From Corydoras sp. C115 (Eukaryota; Chordata; Actinopteri; Siluriformes; Callichthyidae), in assembly GCA_019802505.1 (NCBI GenBank), contig JAFMOC010000003.1:2762001-2826000 (forward strand): 64,000 nucleotides of DNA. Reading direction: 5' to 3'. A program made the translations under genes and the position numbers. The notes beneath the pieces were generated by a model. That model searched no databases and was not told the origin of the DNA. It saw nothing but the letters and a program-made list of their open reading frames with translations. Positions 18,690 to 31,300 of this stretch are shown here, one piece after another. The number at the start of each line of letters is the position of its first letter. Positions within the stretch are counted from its first letter, which is position 1.

Positions 18690-18810
18690 CTTTCAGAATC
18701 AGAATATCTTTATTGTCATTATACCAGGTATAACGAAATAAAGGTGCCATACTTTTCGGTGTCACATACTTAAATTTACACAGATAAAGAGATTTAAAGA
18801 GAAGACTATC
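18690..18810. repeat. Retroelement tail-like fragment
   Basis: ATCTTTATTGTCATTATACC followed by AACGAAATAAAGGTGCC is typical of a widespread fish non-LTR tail that also appears at 32560-32650 and 58561-58986. It lies in intron 1 of the tmem272-like gene. Confidence 0.4.
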
Positions 18811-18954
18811 ATTTACAATTTGCAAAAAAAAATTGAAAGAAAGAAGAATTTATTTACAAGAGTGTATAAAATGTACAACCTGAGTGAATTTGTATTTATA
18901 TATTGCACGTTTTTTATTGCACGTTCAAAAATTGCACGTTCAAAAGTGAATTAT

Positions 18955-19291
18955 TCATTCATTCATTATCTCCCGCTTTATCCTCTATTAGGGTCGCGGT
19001 GGGGTTCCCCATGCCCATCCAGGGGAGAACATCTCGGGCGCTGGGCAGAGAGACCCAGGACAGGGCGCCAATCCATCGCTGGGCACACACTCACTCAGAC
19101 AGACACACTCTATATGGGGCAATTTTGAGAATTCAATTAACATGATCCATGTTTTTGGACTGTGGGAGGAACCCGGAGGAAACCCACGCAGACACGAGGA
19201 GAACATGGAAACTCCACCCAGATGGGGATTCGAACCGGGAATCCCTAGCGCTGAGAGGCGAACGTGCTAACCACTAAGCCACCGTGCCGCC
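18955..19291 (-). repeat. DANA-like SINE with 12-bp target duplication
   Basis: Flanked by AAAGTGAATTAT at 18943-18954 and 19292-19303. The copy is full length, from the tail repeats to CCGTGCCGCC. Confidence 0.9.
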
Positions 19292-20466
19292 AAAGTGAAT
19301 TATGACTGTAAAAATCTTTTTACAATGCACCATTTAGTGTCCCAACAGCGGTTGGGTAGAAACTATTTCTGAGCCGGTTTGTTTTTGTTTTTATTGCTCG
19401 TTATTATTTAAAGATCATGGTTGGCGACACATTGGCCACTATATAAACTTAATGTACACTACTACAATTCTGCAGCACCGTTTTTTTTGGGGGGGAAATG
19501 AAACAAAAAGCCAAAAATATGTACTGTACAGTACTTTATTTCACTGACAAAATACGAAGAAGGGTCCAATGCATTATACTGACTAAATAAGCTTGCATTA
19601 TGTTTATTGTATTTATCCAACATGGTATCATGACAGTTTCTTAAACAATAAGTTAAACAATCATGTCCGATGTGTTTCATAAGCTTAGATTTGTACATGT
19701 TCATCCATGTGTTGTTCTGTTGTTTTATGTATCATTTTAATCCTGCAGGAATTTAGCAGTAGTGTCAATGTGGCCTTTGTTCTGACATTTCCCTTAACTC
19801 CCTGTAGCTCCTTTGATGTTATGAACTATAGTTGGTAAAATAGCAACACACAGCACAAGAGACAGAAACTTCTGCAAAAATATGACACTTCGAATCATCA
19901 AAGAAAAAATGTGTTTGATGAGTGCTTTTTATAACAACAAAAAAACCCACTAACTTTAAACCTACATTCAGGTGACTTATTCATTCCCTACTGTATGTAG
20001 GGCTTTTAATCTGAAGCTTCAAATGCTTACTTCAAGTTACAAATTTGGGCCCTTCACCCTAATTGCTTCAGGAGTGCTGTGTAATGGCTGACCTCGTACT
20101 GAACCATTAAGTTGGGATACATTTTTGTTGCTTTGGATAAGCAAAATGACAACGTAATGTAATGATGTGTATTTAATACTTGATCACCTCACCTTTAACC
20201 AGTTAAGCCAATTGTGGTACCTAGTAAAATAATGTTACTGTAACCTTTACAGTAACATGTGATTACCCAATCACATGTCGATGTTTTTGTTTAATAGACA
20301 TATAATATATTGCAACAAAGACCGATCACATGGATTGTGTGTTAATGAGCATGTGATGTGGTTTTGTTTCTTCCTTTTTATTGTAACAGTCATTTTGGGA
20401 ATTTGTATCAGATGGATTACAGTAAATAATGATCAGTATGCATAATCCTGAAATACTTTGTATAAT

Positions 20467-20826
20467 CCATCCATCCATTACCCTCCGCTTTATCCTCTAT
20501 TAGGGTCACGGGGTGTTCCCCATGCCCTTCCAGGGGAGAAGGTTTCGGGCGCTGGGCAGATACACCCAGGACAGGGTGCCAATCTATCGCTGGGCACACA
20601 CTCACTCACACAGACACGCACACATACACACTCTATATGGGTGAATTTGGAGAACTCAATTGACTTGATCCATGTTTTTGAACTGTGGGAGGAAACCGGA
20701 GAATCCGAAGGAAACCCACACGGACACAGGGAGAACATGAGAACTCCACCCAGATGTGGATTCAAACCAGGAATCCCTAGTGCTGAGAGGCAAACATACT
20801 AACCACTAAGCCACCGTGCTGCCCCC
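20467..20826 (-). repeat. DANA-like SINE with 13-bp target duplication
   Basis: Flanked by TACTTTGTATAAT at 20454-20466 and 20827-20839. This is a variant with a CCATCCATCC tail and a longer ACACGCACACATACAC block. Confidence 0.88.
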
Positions 20827-20962
20827 TACTTTGTATAATGAATAAAACAATAAAACATACCATCAAAATGTTGGAGTACATTGAAATAAAATGTCATTAT
20901 GATATAAAAATGCTGCTAATTGAAATATTTTTCTGCAGGATAAGGGAGTGGAGACCCACAAG

Positions 20963-22058
20963 ATGGAAAATCGTACATTGCTCCATAATTTCCGACAGAC
21001 ACCCAAACCCAGTTTTCCTGTACTAAGTATGTTTGTTTCTTTAGCAGTTCAATGTCTATGCATTCATTGATGGTTATATTAAAGCAATAAGGCACAAGAG
21101 GGCATGCATTATTGTGAATAAAATCATGGGAAAGAGGAGTTATTAGGCAAGACACGAAGCATCGTCAATAAACTGGTCTGCCGTGACGTGATCTAGTCCA
21201 GTTTTTAAAGGAAACACTGATTGCTCAGTAACAGGATTCCAGGTTTCTCCTACAATCAAAAACTGCCATCTAGTGGCCAAATTACAAAACAGTTTTGGGA
21301 ATTGACTGGCTGTTTATATTAATCTATACTTTATGATTTAAAATAATGTATTGTATTTCATGCAATGATACAAAGGTAAAATATTTCAGCGATGTGTGTT
21401 TTTGTCAATAGTACCACTGCTGTACAAACGCTCAGCCAATCAGATTCAAGGACTGAAATTAACAGTTTATAATGTAGTGTAAACCATTGGCATGATTTAA
21501 TGTGGAAATGATGAATATTCTGTACTGAACCTTGTTCTGTTTCAGTAATATCTAAACTGCTGGCCCTCGCATTACCTATTGCTCAGCTCGTCCTTGGTAG
21601 GTCCCGTTTTATAAATTAATCAATGTACTGTAATTATGAATACATATATTTTTTATGCTTTTGTTATGGTGTTTTTAGTTTTTTTTAATGCCTTGTTTTT
21701 TTCTTTCTTAGGTGGACAGTACCTGCAGCAGTGTCCTGTGCAGCCCCTTATCCCAGTGTACCTGTTGGTATCAGGGGCATTTGCGTTGTCACTGGCGGTG
21801 CTGTCATGTCTTCCCTGCACTCAGGAGGAAGAAAGTGGAGGTGACGCAATCAGCACCTTGTGCACCACCTGGAACTCTATTGTTACCCTTTTCCTGTTTT
21901 GTTGGTTTATTGCTGGTAAGCTTACACACAAAAATTGTTAAGTTGAAAAAAAGCACTACGTTTAAAAATCATTATTTGCAGTTGTATACATTTTTTATAA
22001 TTTTTTTGTTTGTGGACCTGGACATTACCCTACTTAAATACAATTTTGTAGCAGGACT

Positions 22059-22100
<42 letters not shown>

Positions 22101-22522
22101 AATCAAACCACACGTACAAGCAGAGTGAAGAAATCAGTTTCAGTAATCTCATTTCATTTACTACTCACTGCTCTACTATACCATATTTTGTTAGCCTAAG
22201 CACAAAAGGAGAATTAGTGGCAAAGCACTATTCCAAAAAAGAAAGAGTGTTCTAGGAATAAAAAAAAGTACTTTGACAGAGCTCACATCTTGAATTGTGT
22301 TGTGTTGTAGGTAACGTATGGGTCTATTCCATCTATGAGCCAGACTACGATCCTCTCAAACCACAGTACTGTAATAAAACCCTTTACCTGTTCACCTTTT
22401 GGACAATCACCTTAGTCTACATCACCATCGGATTCCTGATGATTGTTGGCTGCTGCATCATGTTTTGCATGTGTTTAATTGGAGGAAATAGAAATACAGA
22501 GCAATCTCCTAATGGAGTCTAA
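20963..22522 (+). CDS. tmem272: Transmembrane protein 272-like, four-pass membrane protein
   Basis: Exons: 20963-21026, 21546-21596, 21712-21915, 22311-22522 (531 nt, 176 aa); all GT-AG with consistent phase. The acceptor at 20938 lies 24 bases before the ATG, so the 5' UTR is spliced. The protein begins MENRTLLHNFRQ and has four hydrophobic segments at about residues 22-38, 50-70, 93-113 and 131-162. Several Cys follow TM1 and TM2 (QQCP; SCLPC). A loop NVWVYSIYEPDYDPLKPQYCN lies between TM3 and TM4. TM4 ends in a Cys-rich stretch (GCCIMFCMCLIGG). The order and loop pattern fit the TMEM272 family, whose molecular function is not established. Teleosts carry several related copies, so orthology is not certain. 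Confidence 0.75.
22062..22095. repeat. (TA)n microsatellite
   Basis: TA run in the last intron of the tmem272-like gene. Confidence 0.9.
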
Positions 22523-23876
22523 TGCATGCACTATCAAACACACTGTTGATTGTAAGAGATATTAAGTTTACTGACCTGACACCTGGTGGTGGCTTACATA
22601 CTTTTTGTAACATAAGTTTATAAGAGTCTTAGATTTTTTTAGTGTTTCTTTGCCTTCTAATGGATTTGCCAAAGCTGCCTTTTTCAACCCATATATTCAA
22701 ACATATCACTCTCCCTATCCTCTCTCTTTCTCTATTACACACACACACATATACATACACACAGACATGTTGACATTTATTGCAGTGCGTATGTGCATAA
22801 ACTATGGTTCAGTTAACTGTAGTACAGTTGGTGGAAAAGAAACTTGTTACCTTTTCTTAAATTTTAGGTATATTTTTGTGTCCACTGTATGGTGTATTAT
22901 GTGATGAATTGAATTTATTGTTATATATCCACCGTGACACTACATATCACAATTATGTTGCCAACAAATGTAATATATGAAATTAAGTAAACATAATAAA
23001 ATAAATAAAAGTAATTCTAAAAGTCTGAACTAATGTTCTAGTCACACTCTGTGAATTTTAAATAATTAAGTTTGATTTATTATTTTTGTATCACAATAGA
23101 TATTGACATAACATTTTTTTATTAGATTTTTTTATTTACTTCTCTAAATGTATGTACATATTGCACTATAACCCATGTATCCCTACCATTTTTTTTATGT
23201 TGTTATATTTTATGTACATGTTTGCACTGGAAAGGAGTTGCTTTCAATTTCATTGCACTTGTGTATTGTGACAATAAATTGGTCTTCTCTTCAAATAATT
23301 TTACAATCCTCAAAAACTTGTATAGGTACAGATATCAAACTATCTTGATAAATAATACATGATTTGTGACTATTAAATGCATTTTTAAATACATTTTTAT
23401 ACATGTATTAATTATCATGGTGTAGAATATTAATTATCAGGATGTAGATTTACAGTATCAGGGTGGCACACTGGATTTAGTCATGTGCTCTGCATACTAG
23501 CTTAGTGCAGTGGTAAAAATGTAGAAAGATACTGTATTTAAGTAAAAGTACAAATCTTTCCCTCCAATTCAAACCCCTTATGAGGAATTGACTTAACGTG
23601 AGAATTATTACTTTCCATTTTTTATACAGGTTTATAATTACAGCAATGGAGAGTACTAATGAAGAGTAACAAATAAGTGAAGTTTGGTCTTTCTAGGTTG
23701 ATTTTAATACATTGCCATGTTAAGATAATTCCTGAGAATGGGTTTAAATAGGAAGGTGGAGGCCTAACGTGAAAATTATTATTTTCCTTTTGGAGTACAC
23801 ATTCATAATTACAGTAAAAAGTTAATAAATGAGTGATGTTCGGTGTTTGTTAATCTTTAATACATTTTGCCACGTT
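22523..23876. other. 3' UTR and spacer with a diverged tandem duplication
   Basis: After the stop codon come AT-rich 3' sequences with AATAAA-like runs near 22996. At 23593-23730 and 23764-23888 two diverged copies of one segment follow each other (TTAACGTGAGAATTATTA versus CTAACGTGAAAATTATTA, then ATAATTACAG and TTTAATACATT in both). No gene is seen. Confidence 0.5.
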
Positions 23877-23888
23877 AAAACGATTTCA

Positions 23889-24232
23889 GGGCGGCACGGT
23901 GGCTTAGTGGTTAGCACGTTCGCCTCTCAGCACTAGGGATTCCCAGTTCGAATCCCCATCTGGGTGGAGTTTCCATGTTCTCCCCATGTCTGCGTGGGTT
24001 TCCTCCGGGTTCTCCGGTTTCCTCCCACAGTCCAAAAACATGGATCAAGTCAATTGAATTCTCCAAAGATTGCCCCATATAGAGTGTGTTTGTGTGAGTG
24101 AGTGTGTGCCCAGCGATGGATTGGTGCCCTGTCCTGGGTGTATCTGCCCAGCGCCAGAGACGTTCTCCCCTGGATGGGCATGGGGAACCCCACCGCGACC
24201 CTAATAGAGGATAAAGCGGAAGATAATGAATA
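23889..24232 (+). repeat. DANA-like SINE, first of a pair
   Basis: Full-length copy. Its 5' flank AAAACGATTTCA (23877-23888) is duplicated only after the second copy, at 24623-24634. Confidence 0.9.
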
Positions 24233-24273
24233 AAATTTATAGATTGATAAACTCACCAAGGTTGGCACGGTTA

Positions 24274-24622
24274 GGGCAGCACAGTGGTTTTGTGGTTAGC
24301 ACGTTCGCCTCTCAGCACTACGGATTCCCGGTTCGAATCCCCATCTGGGTGGAGATTCCATGTTCTCCCCGTGTCTGCATGGGTTTCCTCTGGGTTCTCC
24401 AGTTTTCTCCCCAGTCCAAAAACATGGATCAAGTCAATTGAGTTCTCCAAATTGCCCCATATAGAGTGTGTCTGTGTGAGTGAGTGTGTGCCCAGCGATG
24501 GATTGGCGCCCTGTCCTGGGTGTATCTGCCCAGTGCCCGAGACGTTCTCCCCTGGATGGGCATGGGGAACCCCACCGCGACCCTAATAGAGGATAAAGTG
24601 GGAGATAATGAATGAATGAATG
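24274..24622 (+). repeat. DANA-like SINE, second of a pair
   Basis: Same orientation, separated from the first by about 40 bases. The right-hand target duplicate AAAACGATTTCA (24623-24634) directly follows its tail. The pair lies just upstream of the sat2 first exon. Confidence 0.9.
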
Positions 24623-24859
24623 AAAACGATTTCACGTTAAGCGTTTCATACAGTCCTTTTCGCTTACCAAAACTGTCAACTGCGCAAACGTAGCGGTGAA
24701 TGATGCACTGAAGTGCCTGAAGTGTTTCTGTGCTGGCGTCCTGTGTGTGATTGAGATTGTGCTTCTTTTTTTCTCGGTTTTAGTTAAAGTGTTACAGAAA
24801 GCGGGACTGTAATAAAGTTCGCTTTAACTGTTGTGTAAACTGAATTTGACTGATTTACA

Positions 24860-25891
24860 ATGAACTTCACGATCCGAGCAGCGCGTGTCGAGGACTGTGC
24901 ACACATCCAGAGACTCATCAGGGTAAGTTCAGTTCACATGTCACGCGTTTACAACTTCTTTTTATAAAAATACTTATAAAAAAGTAAATATTTACATGGT
25001 GCACCTTTAGGAATAAATTAGGACCTATAGTATATTGTTTTCTCAAAGTCTTATGTGTTTATTTTTTATTTGTCTGTTTTTAACTCTCGTAATAGTATCC
25101 TTTGGATAACTATTATTCATTCATTCATCATCTCCCGCTTTATCCTCTATTAGGGTCGCGGTGGGGTTCCCCATGCCCATCCAGGGGAGAACGTCTCGGG
25201 CGCTGGGCAGATAGACCCAGGACAGGGCGCCAATCCATCGCTGGGCACACACTCACTCACACAGACACACTCTATATGGGGCAATTTGGAGAACTCAATT
25301 GACTTGATCCATGTTTTTGGACTGTGGGAGGAAACCGGAGAACCCGGAGGAAACCCACGCAGACACGGGGAGAACATGGAAACTCCACCCAGATGGGGAT
25401 TCGAACCGGGAATCCCTAGCGCTGAGAGGCGAACGTGCTAACCACTAAGCCACCGTGCCGCCCGATATATATTAGTTTCATAAATAATATAATGAAGTGC
25501 ACATCGGGCGGCATGGTGGCACTAGGGATTCCCGGTTCGAATCCCCATCTGGGTGGAGTTTCCATGTTCTCCCCATGTCTGCGTGGGTTTCCTCCGGGTT
25601 CTCCGGTTTCCTCCCACAGTCCAAAAACATGGATCAAGTCAATTGAGTTCTCCAAATTGCCCCATATAGAGTGTGTATGCGTGCGTGTCTGTGTGAGTGA
25701 GTGTGTGCCCAGCGATGGATTGGCACCCTGTCCTGGGTCTATCTGCCCAGCGCCCGAAACGTTCTCCCCTGGATGGGCATGGGGAACCCCCCCGCGACTA
25801 AAATAGGATAAAGCGGAAGATAATGAATGAATGAATGAAAGTGCACATCTTGAGTTAGTGATCAACCTTTGGCTGTATGTGTTAATTATTA

Positions 25892-25939
<48 letters not shown>

Positions 25940-27870
25940 AGGACTTGGCAGCATATGAAAAGATGCCTGATCGTGCGCAGATCACACTGACAGGTGAGTA
26001 TAGTTAGTATGTTGTACGTTAGTATGTTGGTGATGTCACAGTTAATGTACACGTATCCAGACATTGTTGTGTACAGTAGCGTTTGTTAAGCTTTTATGCA
26101 AAGCATCACAGAGATGACAATGCGTTATGTATCTGCAAATCTGCCAAGACCTCCTAGTTGCTAAAATCATCATATTTATTGGTGACACTTACCATATACA
26201 TCCATTTTTTTCTACTGTTATCAACTGAAACCCCTTTATTCTGTTTTATATACTGGGGTGGCACTCTGGTGCAGTGGTTAGCACCCTCACAACAAGTAGC
26301 TATAAATTCAGTGCACATTTGTAATTGTGTTCATAATGAAATCTTACAAGGACTTGTTAAAGAACTAAATGCAACTAAGATAGCATCAATTGTTTTTGTC
26401 ATAAAGTATTAAATGGCCTTTTTGTGATTTCTTCATTGACACAATTATTCAACCCCTTTACAACTACCACTCATAAGAACAGAGGTTCATTCCAGTGTTT
26501 TCAATCAGGTATTGAAAACACCTGTGGATGTCAACGAGCAGCAATCAAGCATGATAAGCACCAATTAGGCCGATTTAAAAGGACTGTGATACTCAGCTCC
26601 TTCTAGACATCTACTGGTGTGTTTACAAGCATGGTGAAGGCAAGAGAATGGTCCCAGAAGACAAGAGAAGAGGTTATTGCTCTTCACAAGAATGGCAATG
26701 GATATAAAAAGATTGCGAAGTTGTTAAATATTCCAAGAGACACTATCGGAAGTATCATTCCCAAGTTCAAGTTAAAGGGCACAGTGGAAACGTTACCTGG
26801 TCGTGGCAGAAAGAAGATCCTGACCGCGACTGCTGTGCGCTACCTGAAGCGTAATGTGGAGAAAAATCCCCGCGTGACTGCTAAGGAACTGAAAAAAGAC
26901 CTGTCAGATGTGGGCACTGAAGTTTCAGCTCAGACAATAAGGCGCGCACTGCATAACGAAGACCTCCATGCCAGAACTCCCAGGCGCACCCCCTTGCTGA
27001 CTCCAAAGAACAAGAAAAGTCGACTGCAGTATGCCAAAAGTCATGTGGACAAGCCACAAAGGTTTTGGGACAGTGTACTGTGGTCAGATGAAACTAAATT
27101 AGAACTGTTTTGGGACAATGGGCCAGCGCTATGTTTGGAGGAGGAAGAACCAGGCTTATGAACAAAAGAACACCTTGCCTACTGTGAAGCATGGCGGGGG
27201 GTCAATTATGCTTTGGGGCTGTTTTGCTTCTAATGGTACAGGAAAGCTTCAACGTGTGCAGGGTACCATGAATTCCCTTCAGTACCAGGAGATCTTGGAG
27301 GAAAATGTGATGGAGTCAGTCACAAACCTGCGGCTTGGGAGACGTTGGACCTTCCAACAGGACAATGATCCAAAGCACACATCCAAGTCCACTAGAGCAT
27401 GGTTTGAACATGAAAGGCTGGAACATTCTAGAGTGGCCATCGCAATCACCAGACTTAAATCCAATTGAGAACCTCTGGTGGGACCTAAAGAAGGCAGTTG
27501 CAGTGCGCAAGCCTAAGAATGTGACTGAACTGGAGGCTTTTGCCCATGAAGAATGGGCTAAGATACCCATAGGTCGCTGCAAGACACTTGTGTCAAGCTA
27601 TGCTTCACGCTTGAAAGCTGTCATAACTGGAAAAGGATGTTGTACTAAGTACTAAAAAATAATGTCACTAGGGGGTTGAATAAAACTGATAATGATGTGA
27701 GCACAGTAAAGACATTTGTGGTTATTCCATCATAAATATTATGTTATATTTGTCTAATTTATAAGTGCCTCTTTGATATAATTGTAAATAAGATGACTGA
27801 AATGATCCAAATCAATGTCAAACTGGCCAAAACACTTTATTTCAGTGGGGGTTGAATAAATTTGATCACA

Positions 27871-27953
<83 letters not shown>

Positions 27954-28313
27954 TATATATATATAGGCGGCACGGTGGCTTAGTGGTTAGCACATTCGTC
28001 TCTCAGCACTAGGGATTCCCGGTTCGAATCCCCATCTGGGTGGAGTTTCCATGTTCTCCTCATGTCAGCGTGCGTTTCCTCCGGTTTCCTCCCACAGTCC
28101 AAAAACATGGATCAAGTCAATTGAGTTCTCCAAAAATTGCCCCATATAGAGTGTGTATGTGTGCGTGTCTGTGTGAGTGAGTGTGTGCCCAGTGATAGAT
28201 TGGCGCCCTGTCCTGGGTCTATCTGCCCAGCGCCCGAAACGTTCTCCCCTGGATGGGCATGGGGAACCCCACCGCGACCCTAATATAGGAAAAAGCGGAA
28301 GATAATGAATGAA

Positions 28314-28357
<44 letters not shown>

Positions 28358-31300
28358 GTATATATGGGAGTGGTAGCTCAGTGTTTATGGTGTTGGGCTA
28401 TCAGTTGGAGTCCTAGGTCCACTGAGGCTACCAATGTATGTCCTTGAGTAAGACCCTTAACCCTCATTTCTGCAGGGATGCTGTATGACCAACCCTGCCT
28501 TCTAACTCCCAACCAAGCTGGGATACTGTAAATCACTTGGATAACAGCGTCTGCTATATTACTACATATGCCTAATTTTCCTCACATTTCAAAGACAGTT
28601 ACTTGCTTAAGGACCATCCACAACAATTCTGTTGTCTTCTGACAATGCCAACTCAATTCTGGCCTTACTTGCCAAAAAAATAAAAATTTGTCAGTTTTTT
28701 CTATGCATAATCTTTTAATGATGGGGATGTATGAAGACAAAGTCAACAGAGCTACTTTAAAATTATTATTTTTTTATTATATTTTCATGGCTGTACACAT
28801 TAATGCTTATTGTATGAAATTTTACCATTACAGAGCTACAGAGAGATGGATTTGGTCCAAACCCCTTTTATCACTGTCTGCTAGCTGAGATTCCAAAGGA
28901 GCATGCATCTACAGATGGTAGTATTGTTATTTATGTTCATCGTTGTTACACATTCTTTCATTATTTTCTAGGTTCAGCATGATGACAGTGGTTTTTACTT
29001 AGCATAAATGTCATGTGTCTGATTCACGTTAAAGAAAAAAACTGTTTTCCTGGAGTTATGTTCAAATAACATGATGACAGGTGAATTAAAGATACTAAAT
29101 TGCCCCCGTGGTTGCATTTCTTATATTTAGACATTGATGCTCTTAAGACTTTGACCTTACTCTGTAAAAGGCAGACTTTTAAACAGGTCTTTCTCCAGTT
29201 CAGAAAATCCTTTACACCCACTTTCAAACTTACGGTCAATTTACTACAATTTACAACTTCCTGACCTGGTCTTTAATCAATGAAACTAGAGTTCCTTAAA
29301 GAAACAGACATAGGAAGAAAACAACTGACATTTTCAGCCAGATCTTTAGTTTGGCTTCCTCCTAACCACTTACAATTTGTGTGTGTTTTAAGGAAATACT
29401 GTGGTTGGCTTTGCCCTTTATTTTTACACCTACAGCACATGGAATGGACGCTGTGTTTACATGGAGGATCTGTTTGTCATGCCCGAATTCAGAGGTAGGT
29501 GCTTTTTTCTATGTATATGTAAAAGTACAGAAAATATATGTATGTATATATAAAAGTATATCCTTACCATGTCTACTGGGATTAAGAGGGTAAGTAGCAA
29601 GTTTGCCCATTTTTATTATTTTTTTTTTTATTGGTAGTGTGATCAATTATTTAAAATCAGACATTCTGTCAATTTATTGGTCTGAGCATTCATTTATGGG
29701 TTTACACAATGTTAAGAAGAAACAACTCCAGCAAGTTTTGATTGTTCGGAAGCAGTTCTTGCTGCTTATTATTTGTTAGAAGCTCCGTTCTTCGGGAAAT
29801 TGGCTATGCGGGAAGGAATGTGTACGCCGCTTGCGCCTGGTGAGCATTTCCCGGGAACGGCAATGCGGAGAAAAATGTGTACACCAGTCCATCGGGTAAA
29901 ACACTCCCACGGATCCAACCTGCGCGGAAGTAATGCGCAGCGTCGCTCCGTGGTTGAGCGCGGAAGGAGAGTTCGAGACACCGGGATAAAAAACAAAACG
30001 AATTTCATTCATTCATTATCTCCCACTTTTATCCTCTATTAGGGTCGCGGTGGGGTTCCCCATGCCCATCCAGGGGAGAACATCTCGGGCGCCAGGCAGA
30101 TAGACCCAGGACAGGGCGCCAATCCATCGCTGGCCATACACTCACTCACACAGACACACTCTATATGGGGCAATTTTGAGAATTCAATTGACTTGATCCA
30201 TGTTTTTGGACTGTGGGAGGAAACCGGAGAACCCGGAGGAAACCGGACACACAGACACGGGGAGAACATGGAAACTCCACCCAAATGGGGATTCGAACCG
30301 GGAATCTCTAGCGCTGAGAGGCGAACGTGCTAACCACTAAGCCACCGTGCCGCCCAAAACGAATTTATTATTAAAAATGGTGTAGGGACACCAACAGAAA
30401 GGGGGGAACGAAACAACGCGACTAACACCTGGGTAAAAACCACAAACAAAGATCTGCACCGGGAAAATGGGAGACCAAAACTAAATACAAAATACACCCA
30501 GTCACGTGCACAAAATAAACCAATCACCCAACGGAGTCCATGAGTAAAATAAATGAGGGACAGGTGCCCCAGGCCATTTCCAAACATGACTCATCATTTC
30601 ACCATTTCACAGTGAGAAAAAATATTCATAAATTAAAAAAAAAATGTTTCAATAAATAAGCCACTTTTACTGTTTTTCTTTTTCTCTTTTTAGGTAAAGG
30701 TATTGGAAAAGCTCTAATGGCAACAGTAGCTAAAGTGAGTTTCATATGAATTATTTATGATAACTTTCTTAAGTCATTCTATTAAGAATGTATTAAAACA
30801 TTTACTAACAGTGTAAGTATACATGCACAAATGTGTAGATATCACTTTATTACCAAATTGTATATTTGGTATATAAATTGTACCAGTGGTATACTATATT
30901 ATATTTCATATTTCACATAGCGATATGTGTAATTCTCATTCTCATTCTTCTTCAAAATTTAAGTTTAAATAACAGGGTAATCGGGGTCTGTGACCCATAA
31001 TTTCGTTACTATCTCATGTAACAATGTGATATTAATGATAATAAAATTTTCTTGAATCTTGAAAATTATCTTTATTACTGAAAATTGTCTTTCATATCTC
31101 AATAAAAAAAGGTGAAGGGATGTTTTGAGTTTAGGGTATGGTTTAGGCTAGTATCAGTAATTGTTACTTTAGAGTAAGTCTCAATGTAAAGACCACACAA
31201 TGTACAATACCAAACCTGTGTGTGTGTTTTCTACAGGTAGGTGTTGAGCAGCAGTGTGTACGGTTAAACTTTGCAGTGCTGGATTGGAATAAACCATCTC

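Noticed and set aside
25435..25806. Open frames of 60-120 codons with repeated phrases such as GSNPHLGGVSMFSPCLRGFPPG
   Set aside because: The same peptide appears wherever a SINE copy lies, in many places and both orientations; it is conceptual translation of the SINE, not a protein family.
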